DNA of 64,000 nt from Campylorhamphus procurvoides (taxonomy: Eukaryota; Chordata; Aves; Passeriformes; Dendrocolaptidae), in contig WBMV01003161.1 in NCBI GenBank assembly GCA_013396655.1, positions 1,108,274-1,172,273 on the forward strand, in the 5' to 3' direction. Position 1 is the stretch's first letter. The number at the start of each line of letters is the position of its first letter. The position numbers and the translations under genes were made by a program. The notes under the pieces are model-generated. The model ran no database searches, was not told where the DNA came from, and saw only the letters and a list, made by a program, of their open reading frames with translations. Shown here one piece after another: positions 1-14,300 of this stretch.

Positions 1-2280
1 TTACTTGTACTCACTGTAGTGGAAATTATGGCTCCCACTACTCCTGCTGACTTATGGAAATAGTCCAGAGGGCCTGAGAATGGATTCCAAGGCTGGATCT
101 CAGCTCAGAGCAAACCAACCAAGTGGTACAAGCAGTGGAATATACAGCATGCTCAGCATAACCCATCTGTACACGCTGAGCTCCACTCCCATGCAGAAAC
201 GCCAGCAATGCCAACCTCTTGCACGGCTTCTGCCATGACTGTTCCACACACACGCAGGACATTCTCTGCAACAGGGACCAGTGTAGGGCTGTACTCACAA
301 TAAAAAACTTTTCCTAACCATTGCTGCTTTACTATCCCTGAAAGAAAGCAGTACCATGGCCATCAAAAAGCCAGTGGCAAATTCCACAGTTCACTGCAAA
401 GAAACTGGCACTTTAGGGCATAGGACACAGCAACATGTAAATCTTGCTTTACCTTAGGAAAGAAAAAAGCAGAGAGAAGCACAATTTAGCAGTAATGTGT
501 AAATTCAATCCCCTGGTGTAAGAAATCATCTCTGATTGTACCACATAGTTCATACAACATGTCAAGTACCTGTTTTATTACACCTGAAGGTGCACTAGAG
601 TTGCTTTTCTCATACAGAGAAATATTTACAAGATGCTGCTTGATGTTATCTTTTGGTATTCCCTTGTAAAGGGCTGAGAAATTTACAGGCATTTCTGAAC
701 ATCAACACTTGCATTCTGCAATGGAAGGCAAAGTAATTCAATGTTTACCCCCAGGTCTCACGGTATACTGCAGGATTATGTTCAATTCTGTAATGTCATC
801 ATTTTCTCTCTAGAAAACTCAGCCTGATATGCTTTCTTCTGAACATTTAATCTGACATTTTACACTTTCTGTTGAAAACATATTAATATATGAAATATAC
901 AGGTAGATAATATACTTATTATAGATATATAATAGCAAGCTTAAGTACAAGAAATAGTGGTATTCCATTCGGTGTAATAAACACAAATTCACAGTGGGGT
1001 AGATAAAAATTAAATAGAAAAGAAAAGCGATGTTAGAAAATACAGTAAAAGTTACTGCACCTAAAAGCCCTGACCAATAATTGGGCAGAACTGCCACAAC
1101 AACCACATGGAGATATTTCTTGAAACTGAAAGACAGACAATGTTGAATTTCAAAATGCTAAATAAGACATTGCAGTATCTCAATAAAACGCAGGCAATTT
1201 CAGTGTGATAAAATAAACCCCCACGGCCTTTCAGTACCAAAGAAAGGAAGTCAGAGTAGCAGTCAGACTCCAGTGAGAGATGAATGTTTAATCAAGAAAT
1301 AAGCCACACTTTTAGCATTTGTTCCTCTCTGAAGGAATTCCTGAGCAATACTTGCTCATTAGCTCGGACCAAATTCTCTAAGTTAAAACCCCACATAGCA
1401 GTCACATGAACTGAATCCTTCAGCCACCAAATTATTTTCTCCCAACCATAAGCAAATTATAATTTACAGCGCAAGAGATTAAAGACCATTTTATTACTTT
1501 TCAGTGCCAATCTGCCCTTACAATGCTGTAATTATGACTGGTCAAGTAGATCTTTAATTTGCACACCTCTTCCAAATACTGATTACGTGTGTTCTGCAGA
1601 CATCTGTACATACATACATCAAAGCTGCTGACTTCCACAGAATGTTAACCAGGGTCCCTTGTTCTTATTTTCTTTTTAGAGCTGAAACTCGATGTGTAAG
1701 GTCTATAAACAGGTCCACTTAGTCATTTTCTTACAAGCTGTTCATGTAGAAACTGTAATGTTCTGTTCTCCCCAGAAGCTTATAATACATCACATGGATA
1801 ATTGCATTTGAAAAGATTAAGCATGAAACACAGGAAACACCAATAAAATTCCAAGTATACCTGAGTCATCACTGAAGAAACACCATTATATTTTAAAGAG
1901 TAGGTAGCAATGCATGGAGGGTACAGGGGGGGACCACTAGGAAAAAAACAAAATAATACAGAAAAAGCAGCAGTTCAAGTTTCAAGGAACAGATTCACAT
2001 AAACACTGAGCAAGCATATAAGCCTTTGAATTATACACACTGACCTCAGCCACAAGCAGAATGCCATGAAGTATTAAAAACAAACTACAGTAGAATTAGC
2101 CCCATATGCACCCAAGCAGGGCATAAATCTGAAGTCTCCTAAAACATTCACAAAAATGATGCCTTGAGAGAAGACTTCACCCAGATTCTGCTCTACTGAA
2201 ACGAGAAAGCCTTTCTAAAAATTAGGGTATTCAAGAACTACAACACAGTTTGTTAGAGACTGAAAAACTACCCAAGCAGC
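1..2280. other. Gene-free unique sequence
   Basis: No gene, RNA or dated repeat is recognised here. The sequence is AT-rich and CpG-poor, with stops in all frames. The longest runs (819-1106 and 38-298, both minus) are under 100 codons and have ordinary non-coding composition; the first is mostly hydrophobic and tyrosine-rich residues coming from TA-rich DNA near 880-960. Small simple motifs include an ACAT repeat near 1609 and an eight-base G run near 1926. The best reading is intron or intergenic DNA. Confidence 0.6.
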
Positions 2281-2400
2281 TTGGGAGTTTCATCACTGGA
2301 GGTTTCTAAGTTGAATTACAGAGACAATGGTCACAAATTCTGTCTGGGGAGATTCAGCTGTGCATTAAGGATGGCAGAGGATCACCATCCTCAGAAATTT
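2281..2400 (+). repeat. Possible old CR1 LINE fragment
   Basis: A phrase near 2286-2310 (GAGTTTCATCACTGGAGGTT) resembles the 3' region of old CR1 subfamilies, in which a 'gagtctccatcactggaggt' phrase precedes a 'ggacaaacacctgtcagggatgg' phrase. The following bases decay quickly and no 3' end is visible. It lies about 100 bp upstream of a clearer CR1 piece on the same strand, so the two may be parts of one degraded copy or two separate insertions. The assignment rests on recalled consensus and is weak. Confidence 0.35.
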
Positions 2401-2494
2401 AACTAAACAAGTCCATGGTCAACTTGATCTGTTGGGTAGCAGCAATCATGCTGCAAGCAGATGTTTGGACCAGTTGAAATACACAAGTCCCCTC

Positions 2495-2632
2495 CAAGCA
2501 ACAGGCTGCCCAGCCAGGCTGTGGAATCTCCCAGTTCTGGAGATTTTTAGTGGACAAGGCTCTAAGCAATCGGAATTTAAATCAGAGTCAAAGTTATCTC
2601 TACCCTGAGCAGGAGCTGGACTAAGTTCAAAG
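2495..2632 (+). repeat. CR1 LINE, truncated 3' region
   Basis: This is a diverged fragment of the CR1 non-LTR retrotransposon, sense to the + strand. The visible CR1 words, in the expected order, are the 'aggctgcccagccaggctgtggaatctcc' region at about 2511-2531, 'tctggagattttta' near 2536, and 'accctgagcaggagctggactaag' near 2602-2625. The copy is old, lacks the reverse transcriptase region and has no terminal microsatellite. It has no coding capacity. The CR1 assignment is fairly secure; the subfamily is not determined. Confidence 0.7.
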
Positions 2633-5600
2633 GATAAACGAAACTCATTATTTCTAATCTTTGATGTGGCACTGAACCTGCTTTGTCCCTGGCTGTGCTC
2701 TCAGATAGGCCACTTAATACCTCTTGGCTACACAAGGCCCAAGGTGGACATGAGAGATGAGATTCAACCTGCAGAGGGTGAACCTTCTGCCTGAAGTTAC
2801 CCAGCTCCTCAGTGTCAGCTCAGAAAGAAAAGGCCCTCCAATGCCCAAAATCCTCTTTATCACACAATATACTAATATAAAACTAGTAAATCTATTCCGC
2901 TATTCATTTTCCACTTCATTAATTGATAAACGAGCTAAAAGATCACAACTACTTTCAAAATTGCAATGATTGCTTTGTAAAATCAGTTAGAAATTGAAAA
3001 AATAAAATTTCATAGTGTTTATATTAAAGGAGACCAAAATCTTGAACAATTTTGAACTTCTTCACTTCCGAAGTGCATTCTTTAAGCAAAAAGGGATTAG
3101 TAGCAATACAACCTTATACTTACAATAAACTCCACTACTTGGCCACTTATCTCAGCAGAGTTGTATTGGTGCCAGCACCTGAAGAGAAAGTGTTCTCAGT
3201 GATCAACACCTCTGACACAGCAGCTCATCCTGCCAGCACACAGAGCAATAATTGTAATTTAATAATGCTGTGTGCAATGCCCAGCCAGCAGCTGCAAGCA
3301 CAGAGAATAAGCAAGAGTTTCACTACAAGCAAAAAGGCAGTGCTTCAATAGCAAATAAAATGTTCTTTCCTTTCCATTTCTGGTACAGTAGGCAGGGTTA
3401 ATTCTGAGGCCCAGAGATTAGAAAAAAACATTCAAAATAATGAATTAATTTAACAATCTGGTTGTAAGACTAAAATAGAGAGCAAGACAATTAAAAATGC
3501 TGAAGACAAAAGATTCATCCTTTTCACCTATCTGGCTTCTTCAGATAAAGCAATTTAACACTCACTACTAAACACATACATGGCACTTGACACACCAAGT
3601 AAACAAGAAATGGAATGAACTTTTGGCAGAGAAAAAAATTAAAATACCTAGAAATCTTCCATACTTAAATAAACACTACTCAGATAACTGAGTTTAGAAC
3701 TCACACCATTCAAACCCATAAAGACTGGAAAAAATTCTTTTGAGGGAAAAATTGTGCCTTACTTTTCACTTTTCTATTGCCTGGGCAGCAAGTGCCCTGT
3801 AAATTTTTCTTCTTTTTAACTAATTCTGTGGTCTTTGAAAATATGAAATAAGGGTTAAAGTTTCCATTAAAATTAAACACATTGTCTTCAGTGCAGTTCA
3901 CCATCACCGCCCACTAAATTTCTCAACTTTCTGTATCTCTAAACAACAACACTAAACCTGTTCAACTAAATGCAGCATAACAGGAAACACTTTTTCTAAA
4001 ATTGTTACCAACTTTTTTGTGTATGTAATTGTTTCATATGAGCCACTGTGTTTTGAAGAAATTACCTCTTTTCCAATCATGTTAGCCATTATCTGTTCTG
4101 ACACCCATTTAACCAGCAAGGATTCAGCCACTCATTCTAAATAATTCCATTTGCTATGTATTAATAATTTCAATAGTTTTTGCTGTCTCCTATCTGAGCC
4201 CCTTCAGGACAACCACCTCCATTTTTATCACTTACACCTGATTCAGAAAAAAATTGTGATAGAACACAATGTCACTTCTGAAACTAATAACAAAGTGTCA
4301 TTTGAGATGGTTCATTAAACTTGCAAAACATGCATTGCATCTTCCCTGTTGAGCCAGTATCTGTATTAAAGGCAGTAAATCCAATTTAAAACATGACTTG
4401 TAATAAAATTCAAGTGTTGAAGTCCTTAATATGGCAACTGACAATACGCACAAAATACAGAGGGCAAGGTGTACCTTATTTGATTGTCAGACTAGCTCAA
4501 CTAATTAATTAGATTTAAAATTAATTTTGGTATGGCAACATGCAATTTCCCCAAATATTACATTAACTCATTTAGTGGGAAGTATTTCAGGCAAACAATT
4601 CCTGAGTCCAGTTCAGCAGTCATCATTAGCACAAATACTTATGGAATTTGGTGGAGACGAGCACATAATACATGAATCCAGAATTAATACCGAAAATTCT
4701 TAATCAAAACTTCCTCAAAACATTCCATGATGCTAAAGAACCAAATCAGATGGTATAAGACAAACAGGGGGAAGACATCCCTTTGATATACTACTTATCT
4801 TCAGTAAAACAGAGTCTTTCTGGCCCAGCTTCTTACAATCACCTATATATGGACTTACTTTTCCCCATAAGTCCCAACAGCTTTACACAGACACAGCAGG
4901 GGAAGCTCCAGTATTGGTAAGAGGATGGCTCAAGCAAAGCAAACCAGAATTGCTGAGAAGAGATTTACCAGGTTGAGGAAAAGTTAATAACATTTTTAAA
5001 TAGGTTATTGAATATATTTATTAGTATTGGGTAAGTGCTGATGGTATTTCCTAATGTTAGTGTTGGTCAACATTGTCAATAGAGAAAATGATCAGTATAC
5101 AGAAATGAAATAATTTTCCAGTCTGGAAGAAGACTAAAAATACATAGTAAGACATGTGTAGTTGGATACTTAGGAACCCATGATAAAATAACAGGCACTT
5201 ATCAATTGCAAACAGCAGAAGAAATGCAAGAGCAGGATTTAGAAAAGCTGTTAAAGTGATTGGATAAACAGGGGATCTCACAACTTCCAGCTTCCAAGTG
5301 CAACACTGGGGAAACAAGTTCATACACAAAGAGCCTATCAAAAGTATTTTCATAGTTGCAGAGATAATGTCCAAGTTCAGCAGCACCTGCTACCGGTTAT
5401 CCATCTCAAATTAAGGTGATCTGTTTGTAATACACTGCTGCAGGGTATTTTCTGCCAGATTTTGTGTTTCCCCCTAGAGGGGACTGTGAGGACCAGAGAT
5501 CTCAGCAAGAAAACTGATGTAACTGGAATAACCTAACTCATAACCCAGAACTAAAACATTGTCATGAATGTGCCCAGACATGTTATTTGCACTATTAAAA

Positions 5601-5990
5601 TCAGCCTGCATTATATTTCATTACCTTGGTTTTACTAATGCAAATACTCCGTTAAGAGCACTGCTGATGGTGGTGATGATCGTTTTGCACAAAATTAATC
5701 TCAAGGGGCCTCAGATTACTGCAGATTTACCAGAGTGAACCCCTATCCCATTATGGCCAGCAGTATTAATGTAAGCACTTAAGTCTTACAGGCAAATTTT
5801 GATTGTGACAACTGTTTAAAGTCTGGCATGTCTTCAGAAATCACAAGAAATCAAAACCACTGTTTTCAAGTAAAGGAAAGAGTGCAAAGTTTACACGTGT
5901 ATTTGGTAGTTTTGTAAGTATTAAGAAAATCATATGGGTATGAGTTGAACGGTGTAAAACCAAACCAGTGTTTGTGTTTCTTTTCCTACA
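2633..5990. other. Gene-free unique sequence
   Basis: AT-rich non-coding sequence. The longest minus-strand run (5057-5386, 109 codons) is very hydrophobic, rich in Leu, Phe and Ile, but has no recognisable transmembrane-protein architecture or splice context, so it is treated as chance. One minus-strand segment at 4859-4952 has splice-like ends and is discussed as a finding. Nothing else above simple sequence was recognised. Confidence 0.55.
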
Positions 5991-6008
5991 GAAAGCAGTT
6001 TTTAGTCA

Positions 6009-6041
6009 CTTTTTTTTTTTTTTTGTTCTTTCTCTTTTCAG
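6009..6041 (+). other. Polypyrimidine tract ending in AG (3' splice-like)
   Basis: A run of fifteen T (6010-6024) is followed by a TTCTTTCTCTTTTCAG stretch ending in AG at 6040-6041. It has the form of a strong vertebrate 3' splice site on the + strand. The sequence after it stays open for only about 22 codons in one frame and shows no strong donor nearby, so no exon can be defined. It may equally be an expanded T tract. Confidence 0.3.
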
Positions 6042-8164
6042 CACTCAGCCTCAATCTTGGCTTATTTGGAAGGCTCTATCAATCTAGTGTGTCTGTGTTA
6101 TAACCCTTAGGTCCCGGCCATTGCAGAAGGGAGAACCAACCGTACTGATGTATGAAAGACCAGGTTTATACCTGTTTGAAAGGAGACAACAGTCCATTCG
6201 TTTAAAGTAAAGTATACTTAACTTGCCAAAACCAGAGGGGCTTGCATTCTGTTTTACCTCTGGCTGGTGATTTCCCCAAACCCCTGGGAAGACACAACTT
6301 GTCTCAGTCCCAGTGTTCTACCAGTACCAAGCTGCAAATCTCTTGCCTCATAACACAGACACTGCCCCAGGGAGATTGTGGTCACCGGCTGTACCCCTGT
6401 ACTCCCCCCTGTGCCTGGCAATGTCACTCAATGTCACCAGCTCCAGCCTCTCACTTTTGGCACCGCTGAGGGTCAGGACTGGAAGATGATGAAAAGACAC
6501 TACCAACTCAGGTACTGCTGCTTTTCAAGGGTCACTGCTCTGCTCCCTGTTTAAGCCTTCCTTGTAAGGCTCATCTCCCAGGAAACTCAAATGCATGAGC
6601 ATTCTTCACTGAAATGGGAAAAGTGCAACAATCCTCTGTTTATTTCATTCATTTTCCCATTTTTCACCACAAAAAGACATTGTACAGTAAGAATACACAG
6701 ACTAAACTCAGCAATAAGATAATGTTAAGGACTTCAGACTCTTTCAGAAAGCTTAAAAAAATTTATGGTTATTTTTGAGATACATCAAATTCTGTTCCAA
6801 AAGAAATAGAATGCCCCTTCCAGCATGCATCACAGTTCAATTCTTTTCAGCTCTGTCAGAGTTATTCCTGTCTTCTTTTGTTATTCTCCAAATTATTACA
6901 AAAATCTCACTTCACGATGCAGCTGTTGGCACTACAGTATTTCAGCTCCCCCCCTTGCTCTTGTAGCTGAGCATATTCCATACTCAAATCAACTACTCAA
7001 GCAACAAATGTGAAAACACAATTTGTGTTTTTCCTCGAAAATCATGAGCCCCTACTTCATAAATAATACACACAGAATCTGAACAAGTCCTTATCACTTT
7101 TGTGAAGCTTTTAAACATTGACTGCATCAACTAATTAATTTGACATTAACTAATTTATCTACTGACCAAAGAGAGAGAAACCGGCATTGGGAAATGATTA
7201 GTTTGGAGGTTAAATTAATTAAAAATAGTACAGTAGTGTCAGAATTTAATCTCGTACTTCTTATGAGAGCATGGAATCACTCACAGCTGCAGCAATTTAT
7301 GATAAATCCATGGAGAGATTTCATGATGGGAGTGGAATTAATTTGTGTCACCCCTAAGAGTGTATGTGGTCACTCAACAGTACCTGTATTAAACAATATT
7401 AAAGGTACACAAATTGAATAAACCAAACAGACCCATTGTTTGAGCAAGCACGTGATACGTGTCCTTCAATATCAAGATGCAATAATTTGCCTCAATAAAT
7501 TCAAGGGATCACAACAGGGGTCAAAGAGTAGAACATTCTTTGCAGTCTGCTTATCTGAAGAAACACATTTGTGTGAAGAACCCAGCAAGACTCAAGGGCA
7601 GTGAAGAGCCACAGGCAACACACTGCCCAAGTCAACACCCTCCACCCAAGGCCAGGGACCACATCACTTCTGGAAACCACTATCAACTCCTAAGTGGAAC
7701 AGAAGAGTGACCTAAGAGCCTGAGTGACGAGAGCAGCAATGAGATTCACTGAGAAATTCTGTGGCACAGCAACATCAGAAAAGCAGAAGAAGATGGAAGG
7801 AGGAGCCATGGGGAGTAAGGTTCCTGCAGCAAACAGTGATTTCTCCACTCAACTCTTTTCTGGAGCTTAATACAAGACACTCTGAATACATGAGCCTTCT
7901 ACCAAAGTAGGGCTCTAACCATACAAGGAACTGTGTTGAATGGACAATGAAAAAAATGGAGCTTGAAAGAGGCTTTTGGTATTTCCTCTTAATAATAGAA
8001 GGCCAATGACAGAACCTGTCACCCCTTAGGGGTGCACTGTGCACACAACTGAAACCAAGAGCTCATTCTGCAGCTTGAACACACAGAAATCCAAATAGCT
8101 TCAAATTTACTATTGAAAGAACTAGTGACAATGGAGTTGTGGCAGAGAAGTTTCCAGCAGGCAC
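6042..8164. other. Gene-free unique sequence
   Basis: Non-coding by all visible criteria. The part from 6240 to 6470 is GC-richer and pyrimidine-rich on the + strand, which explains a 75-codon open run there without any family resemblance. A patch rich in TTAATT words lies around 7120-7220. No repeat family was recognised. Confidence 0.55.
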
Positions 8165-8312
8165 TGTACAATCCTGCCCAGAAGCCGAGGTAAGGACTCA
8201 CGTTAAGCAAACCATCTGTAAAAGGGAGATAACATTTTGTCCCGCTTTTGGTATTATTGGCGAGGTATCTTCGATGTATGAGCAGAAACTGGCACTGCAG
8301 CTTATGACAAGA
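8165..8312 (+). repeat. Probable MIR-type SINE (ancient)
   Basis: This is a diverged match to the core of MIR-class SINEs. The phrase ATCTGTAAAAGGGAGATAAC at 8212-8231 corresponds to the family's 'atctgtaaaatggggataat'. About 20 bases on, 'ttattggcgagg' corresponds to 'ttgttgtgagg', and 'gaaactggcactg' near 8286 resembles the family's 'gtgcctggcac' region. The order is right, but the tRNA-like head is not clear. Unusually for an old SINE, six CpGs survive in the segment (near 8183, 8200, 8242, 8260, 8270 and 8319). It contains no gene. It could be chance similarity, hence the moderate confidence. Confidence 0.45.
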
Positions 8313-11300
8313 GCCACATTCGCTAGGTGGTAGTGTCAAACAAATAATAGTCACACTAATAACTAGAAGGAACTATTAAGATGAATCAATAAAAAAGGCA
8401 ATTACACTGCTTATGTAAAACATTATTGTCTATTCATTGAAAAATTACAAACCACTGAATACAACTGATCTGGCACCACAGCTAAATTGTTATTGATTTG
8501 CATTGAGAATTTTTCCCTTCTTGACATTTCTAGAATTTTTATATAATTGTATATTAAGGCTCAAAGTGAAGATGAAATCTATTATAAATTCCACACATCT
8601 GCTGAGATATGCCATTGTGAAATTAACTGTCTTGAAACATACATTTAGAACCCATGAAAGTAATTCAATTTCCCAATATTAACTCTTCCTACATCAATAC
8701 CTTAATTTAAGATATTTTGCATTCTTGTTCATGTTGTAGAACAAAACCCAGGCTCTTTTCTGTGGGGTCACAAGAAATAAGCAAAACTAGTATTTTTTGA
8801 ACAGTTGTTCAGGGGAATAGATCCAGCTGAGAAGGCTAAAGTTTAAGTGGCTGAATAAATCTGACTTACATTTTAAATAAATGTATGATGTCATTGAAGC
8901 TCTTGAAGTTCAAGTCATGAAAATCTGATGATGGAATCTAAATTTTATTACTGTTAATATCATTCCCTTTTTTTATATAAGCAATTTAAAGTTGTTTTAA
9001 CAAGGATTTTGGCATACAAGACGAGCTTCTCACCCCAGTATAGACTCCTGAGCTTAGACATAGCTACTCAGGACACCAAAGTACAGCAGTGACCAACTCA
9101 GAATGCAGGGCAGCATCTCTGAAAATGGTACCTCTGCCTGAACTGCAAGTATGAAAACATGTAAATATGCACAAGTTACAGCAATGAGGGGATTCTGGTG
9201 GGTGCTACATCTACTCCATTGTGATGGAGGTATCAACCACAAAGACTTTTGTTTCCAATTCATTGCAATTAAAACAGCCTCTTACAATTATTTTTCTCCC
9301 ATGCTGCTGCAATTTCCTGTTGAAATGAAAATTACTGTGTGATACCAAATGATATCTAAATATTTGAGAGGTACATTATACATGCTATTTGCCTCCCTGA
9401 TGCTGTCTTTAGCTTCACATTAACCATCCTCAAAACTCAACAGTGATGTAGTGCTACTGAATAGAAACACAATTCTTTTTTATTTTTTATGAGAGAATTT
9501 AACATTTAAGCTTCACAAACCAGCAAGGTACTTCCAGATCACTCTCTCTAAATCCTTATCACTAAACAAATTGATCATGTCTTTTGTCCACCACTGTTAA
9601 TCTCATACTGCCACACAAGGAATTAATCACAGAGCAACAAACCAGTACCTGTGTTATCTGATATCATTAATGACATTTCTTTATTAACAAGAAAAGAATC
9701 TCTTTATCAAACCTGCAGCTTCAGGTTTTACAAGCAGCTGACAGGATAGTTGTGGGTCCAGCTTTGGAAACAGAAGCACAGTGAAAGGGCTCAGAAAAAC
9801 ATTGCCTTTGATCATTACCTGATCATCTTCCTGCTCATCTGGGCAATTTCAGACCCACACTTCCATCTAGCCTGGCCATGCCTTTGTTCTGCAATTCTCT
9901 ACCTGCTCTAAGACATTCATTAGGCAGTGCATTGAGAGGAGGAACCAACACCCCAGAGCAGCAGAGGGCAAGGCCTGGTGCAGACAGGCCATAGCTTGGC
10001 AAGACTGGAAAATTAAATTAGAGTTACAGAACAGCACAGAGTACAAACTGGGTCAAGGCAAACAACGAGGCATTCAGGGGATAGCAAAGCACAGAATTTT
10101 TTCTAAAGGAAAAATGCCTAAGAATATTAGTTTTGGTTCATTTTAATAATGAGTATTTTTGGCTAAATTTCAATACATCTTTTCTCCAGCTGTTTTTAAC
10201 ACAAAAGGCAAATCAGCAAAGACTACAAAAAATTATTATTTCTTATACCCACCTCTGCAAACTATCTAAAGTTAAAACATAGAGTTGAATATCATATGTT
10301 GTAAAGGTCTTATATTTTTATCGGATACTTCACTTGATACTCAAGGAGAAAATTGTGTGCTACTTTGAAGATGCTCCTAAATTAAATTTCCTTGTTCAAA
10401 TTAGAAACTTTGACATTTAAAATGAATTTTAATAGGGTAATAAAATCAGGATATTTCATAACTCCATCCAAGATATGAGGCATCTCTGACCTACTGACAG
10501 CTTCCACTGTCTGAAAGTCATCATTAAACACTCATGAGGCAGCACACCAACACTTCAGAGTGACTTATTAGAGTGGTAAAGACAAATATGAAGGAAAAAA
10601 CCAGTCCAGCCTATTGTTAGAACTATCTTTCCAAGGACTTCAAAAACACTTCAAAACACTGTGGGATTAGCAGGATGCAATATTTAGTATTTTCCTTTAA
10701 CACTGAATAGCCACAGGTTTTAAAATACTTCCATTCTTTTTAAAACAAGCTACTTTTCATCTCCTTTCTTCAAGAGTAGAGCCTGAAAGTTGACACCAAC
10801 CTGGCCAAGCGCTCAGGAAACAGGAATAATAAGAACATAAAATAATTTGAACTTCTTAAAAGATGTTTTTTGTATAATTCATCTGCAAATCACAAAATGC
10901 CTTATCTGGTATTTCTTGCCAAGCCATGCAACGTGAACACAAATCTTTAACATTACTTTCTAAAGAAACCCAACTATAATCTGATACTTTCTCTAATTAG
11001 GTTCCTCTTATTGAGCCCTAATTCTACAGTGCTCTTACACCAAATGCTTGCACTGCGGCTTTGTCTGGTTTGCTGTTAATAGACCTTGAGACAAGAAATT
11101 GTGAGGGTCATCTTCACCTCAGAATCTGACCTATCACATGACAAATTGCTGCCCCTACAGACATCAGTAAGACTGATTTGTTCAGCAGCTAAGCTCTCTC
11201 CCTCACAATCCTGCCTGGCAGAGGACTACACAGCTCACCTAGATAACCCTTCTAGAGCCTCCAAGTAGAAACCAGATACTAGATCCCATATAGATGATGC

Positions 11301-14300
11301 CAGATTGACATAAAAGGAAGTATAAAATGCAGCTTATGTGATTTTGTAGACTGTACATATTCCTAAAGTTAACACTTGCCAAGTTTTTAACTTGAATTTA
11401 CTAGAGTTTTACTCAGTATTAAACATGGGCATTTTTAAATTATTCTTCCAGAGTATTTTGCAATAAGGAATATGAAAAATATAAAGCAATACCACAGAAC
11501 TGAAATCATCCAAAGTGCAGTAGTAACACAATTTTCATGGGAAATATTCCATAAATGATGCTCAAATTTTTTTTTAACACATCCCTTTTTGAGTTCGGGT
11601 TTTCTCAGTTCCTTGACTGTCCATCTAACAGCATCCTCTCCACTTCTTTTGTTGCACTAAGTCAAGTAGAAGGGAGGTCTCCATGCACACAGGACACCAG
11701 TGTAGTCTGGTTTTACAGGCATTATGATAAAAAAAAGAGGTCTTACAACCAACCGGTCCATAGGCAGCCCCCAGCCCTGCTGCCTGCCATAGGAAAGGCT
11801 CTGCCTTCATCCCCACTCCAGAATAAATATTAAGTTGCTTCAGCTCCACTGATCTGTATCAGTAATGGAGGAAGACTCCCAAAACTATTAAATCTCTCAC
11901 TGATAAAATGAGAGAGGTTGGTAGAGACTTACTTGGTTTAGAAACTGAATTAATTTTCTGCTTTGCCAAAACTGGATTTAAGCAAACAGTCACAATAGTC
12001 AGTTTTAATGGAACCCTATAGCTTTACAACAAATTTTGAGTTTATTGCACTGTAAGATGGCACAACAGTACCTTCCAATAAAAACAAACAAACAAAGGAT
12101 TAAGGGAGTGAATATGTTCCTCAGGAACAGACCTTCATTAGTACCACCAGTTTCCTTTGCAAAAAGGCTCAAAGCAACTGTACACTAAATAAATCAGACT
12201 GCACACCTTGTCCAGAATGTCTCTGTTTCCCATTGCTACTGCAGTACTTGCAGGGGAGACAGGCACTCAATGCACAATAATATACACTGCATTTGATGAG
12301 ACTTGTTAAAGGTCAGGATTTTACCCATCAAAGTGATTCAGTGCTGGTTACTGAGCTACTGGTCACATACAGAACTGATGCAGTCTGTATGCCATAACCC
12401 AGATTATGAAAGCAAATATGGAAACAGGAAAACGAATTGCACCTGACTTCCTGTGGAAGGGGTATAACATACAGTGAATTTCGCTACAGTCACAAAGTCT
12501 GTGATAACACAAGAACTAGAATCCAGGTATTTCTGCAAGTGTCAATATAGCCCTTATGACAAAAATTGTGTTACAAGATTAGTTCTTAAAAACTGAGATT
12601 CAAAATGCAACTTAAAAAAGGATTAAGCAAATGAATTGTCTGTAAAGCATTGGAAGATGTTGGCTCTGTGGATGACCATGAAAGGGAATGGGTTCCATAC
12701 ATGAAGGCTTTCGACTGAAGCTCAAGCTGTGCATGTTTTCCAACAAATCTCATTTCATAGAGATTTGAGATAAAAGTCAGACTCAAATAACCACATTCCA
12801 GTCTAAGAACTAAGACGGTATCAAGAAATTAGCTGAAAGCCCTTTCTGAGCTTGACAACCAGGTATTCCCAATGGGCCTTGACACTACTCGTGCTTTGTC
12901 AGCAGGAACTTTGCTCCCTTCCAACTACAACAGAGGACAGGACAGGCTAAAACAGATTTAAGCCAGTCAAACCAACAAACCACCAGATCACAGAGCAGTG
13001 ACAGTAGATTCTAAAACCACCATTAGGAAATGAAAGGCTGCAATCCCCTGGCCAGCTGCAGATCAGCAATGAGCCTGCAGTTTCTCCCCTCAATATACCA
13101 GCAATGCATCCTCCAGATCTCAAGACAGGAATCATGTGGTCAAAACCTGTCCTGCTAACACCGGCATTAGCATCAATCATGCATCAGAATGCTTCTTTCT
13201 CTCAATTAAGACTCATTCCAACTCACCTAATTAAATCTGCTCTATTAATTTCACTACAGATCAACAGATTTTGACAAAGCAGCAGCAGTCCAGACTCCTA
13301 AATTAATAAAAATTGTTTTCTACATGTTGACAACTGCATGTTCCCAAGTTACCTTCCAAAATAGATGTGAGAGTCAGATACACATGGATATGCTCCCAAG
13401 TCTGAAAATACAAATGTGTGCATGCACGTGTGTGAGCAACAGATAAGCCACACCAGTTACAGCGAGCAATTCAGACTGCATTACACAAGAAATTCAAAAA
13501 CACAACACTGAAAGGCAAATGTAAAGTGCCTAAACATTTCTGAAATACTTAAACAGGTATATCATGGTCTGTGTAAGAAAAATCATCAAAAAGGATTAGA
13601 TCCCAAAATCAGAATAACTTTTGTGACTCTGAATCAATACTTGCACAGGCTTAGTTTGCAATTAAACACCTTCTGGCAAACCACCAAATACCTAGCAGAA
13701 GGCAGAGAAATATAAGGAGACATGTTACTTATTTTGAAGGCAATATCACAAAGAAATTTGGAAATTTGGAACAGATGCAGGTGCATCAGTGTTAAAGGCT
13801 TTGATTCTGTGAACTAGTATTATCAAATTTTACATTGGCTAAAAATAAAATAAGCTTTTAATGAAAAGTTCTCAATTTTGCATCTTTCAACTGAAGTATA
13901 AACACTCCTAAGGTATGAATAGTTATGTATTAATAGTTACAACACTGTAGTGCAGCTGTTTCCTCCTCATCTGACCAAAAAGTAGAACAATATGAAAAGA
14001 AACATATTCAAATGAAGAACCTCTCTAAAAATAACATTATAAGTTTTCTCACAGATGTCCTCATTTCTTGTGCACCACAAAAGCTGATTTTCAAGCAAAT
14101 TACATGAACTTTGAGAGACAAAAAGCAGCAGAAATCCTGCACCATTCCCACCATGCTGAACACCAATAGTACATGGGGCAAAACACTAACTACACCTGGG
14201 AAAGGTGTTTCGAAATAAACAGGATTATTTGATTTACCAATTAGAATTACAATATGCTCACAAACCCATAAAATGTGAGTGTATCGTTGAAGTGGAGAAA

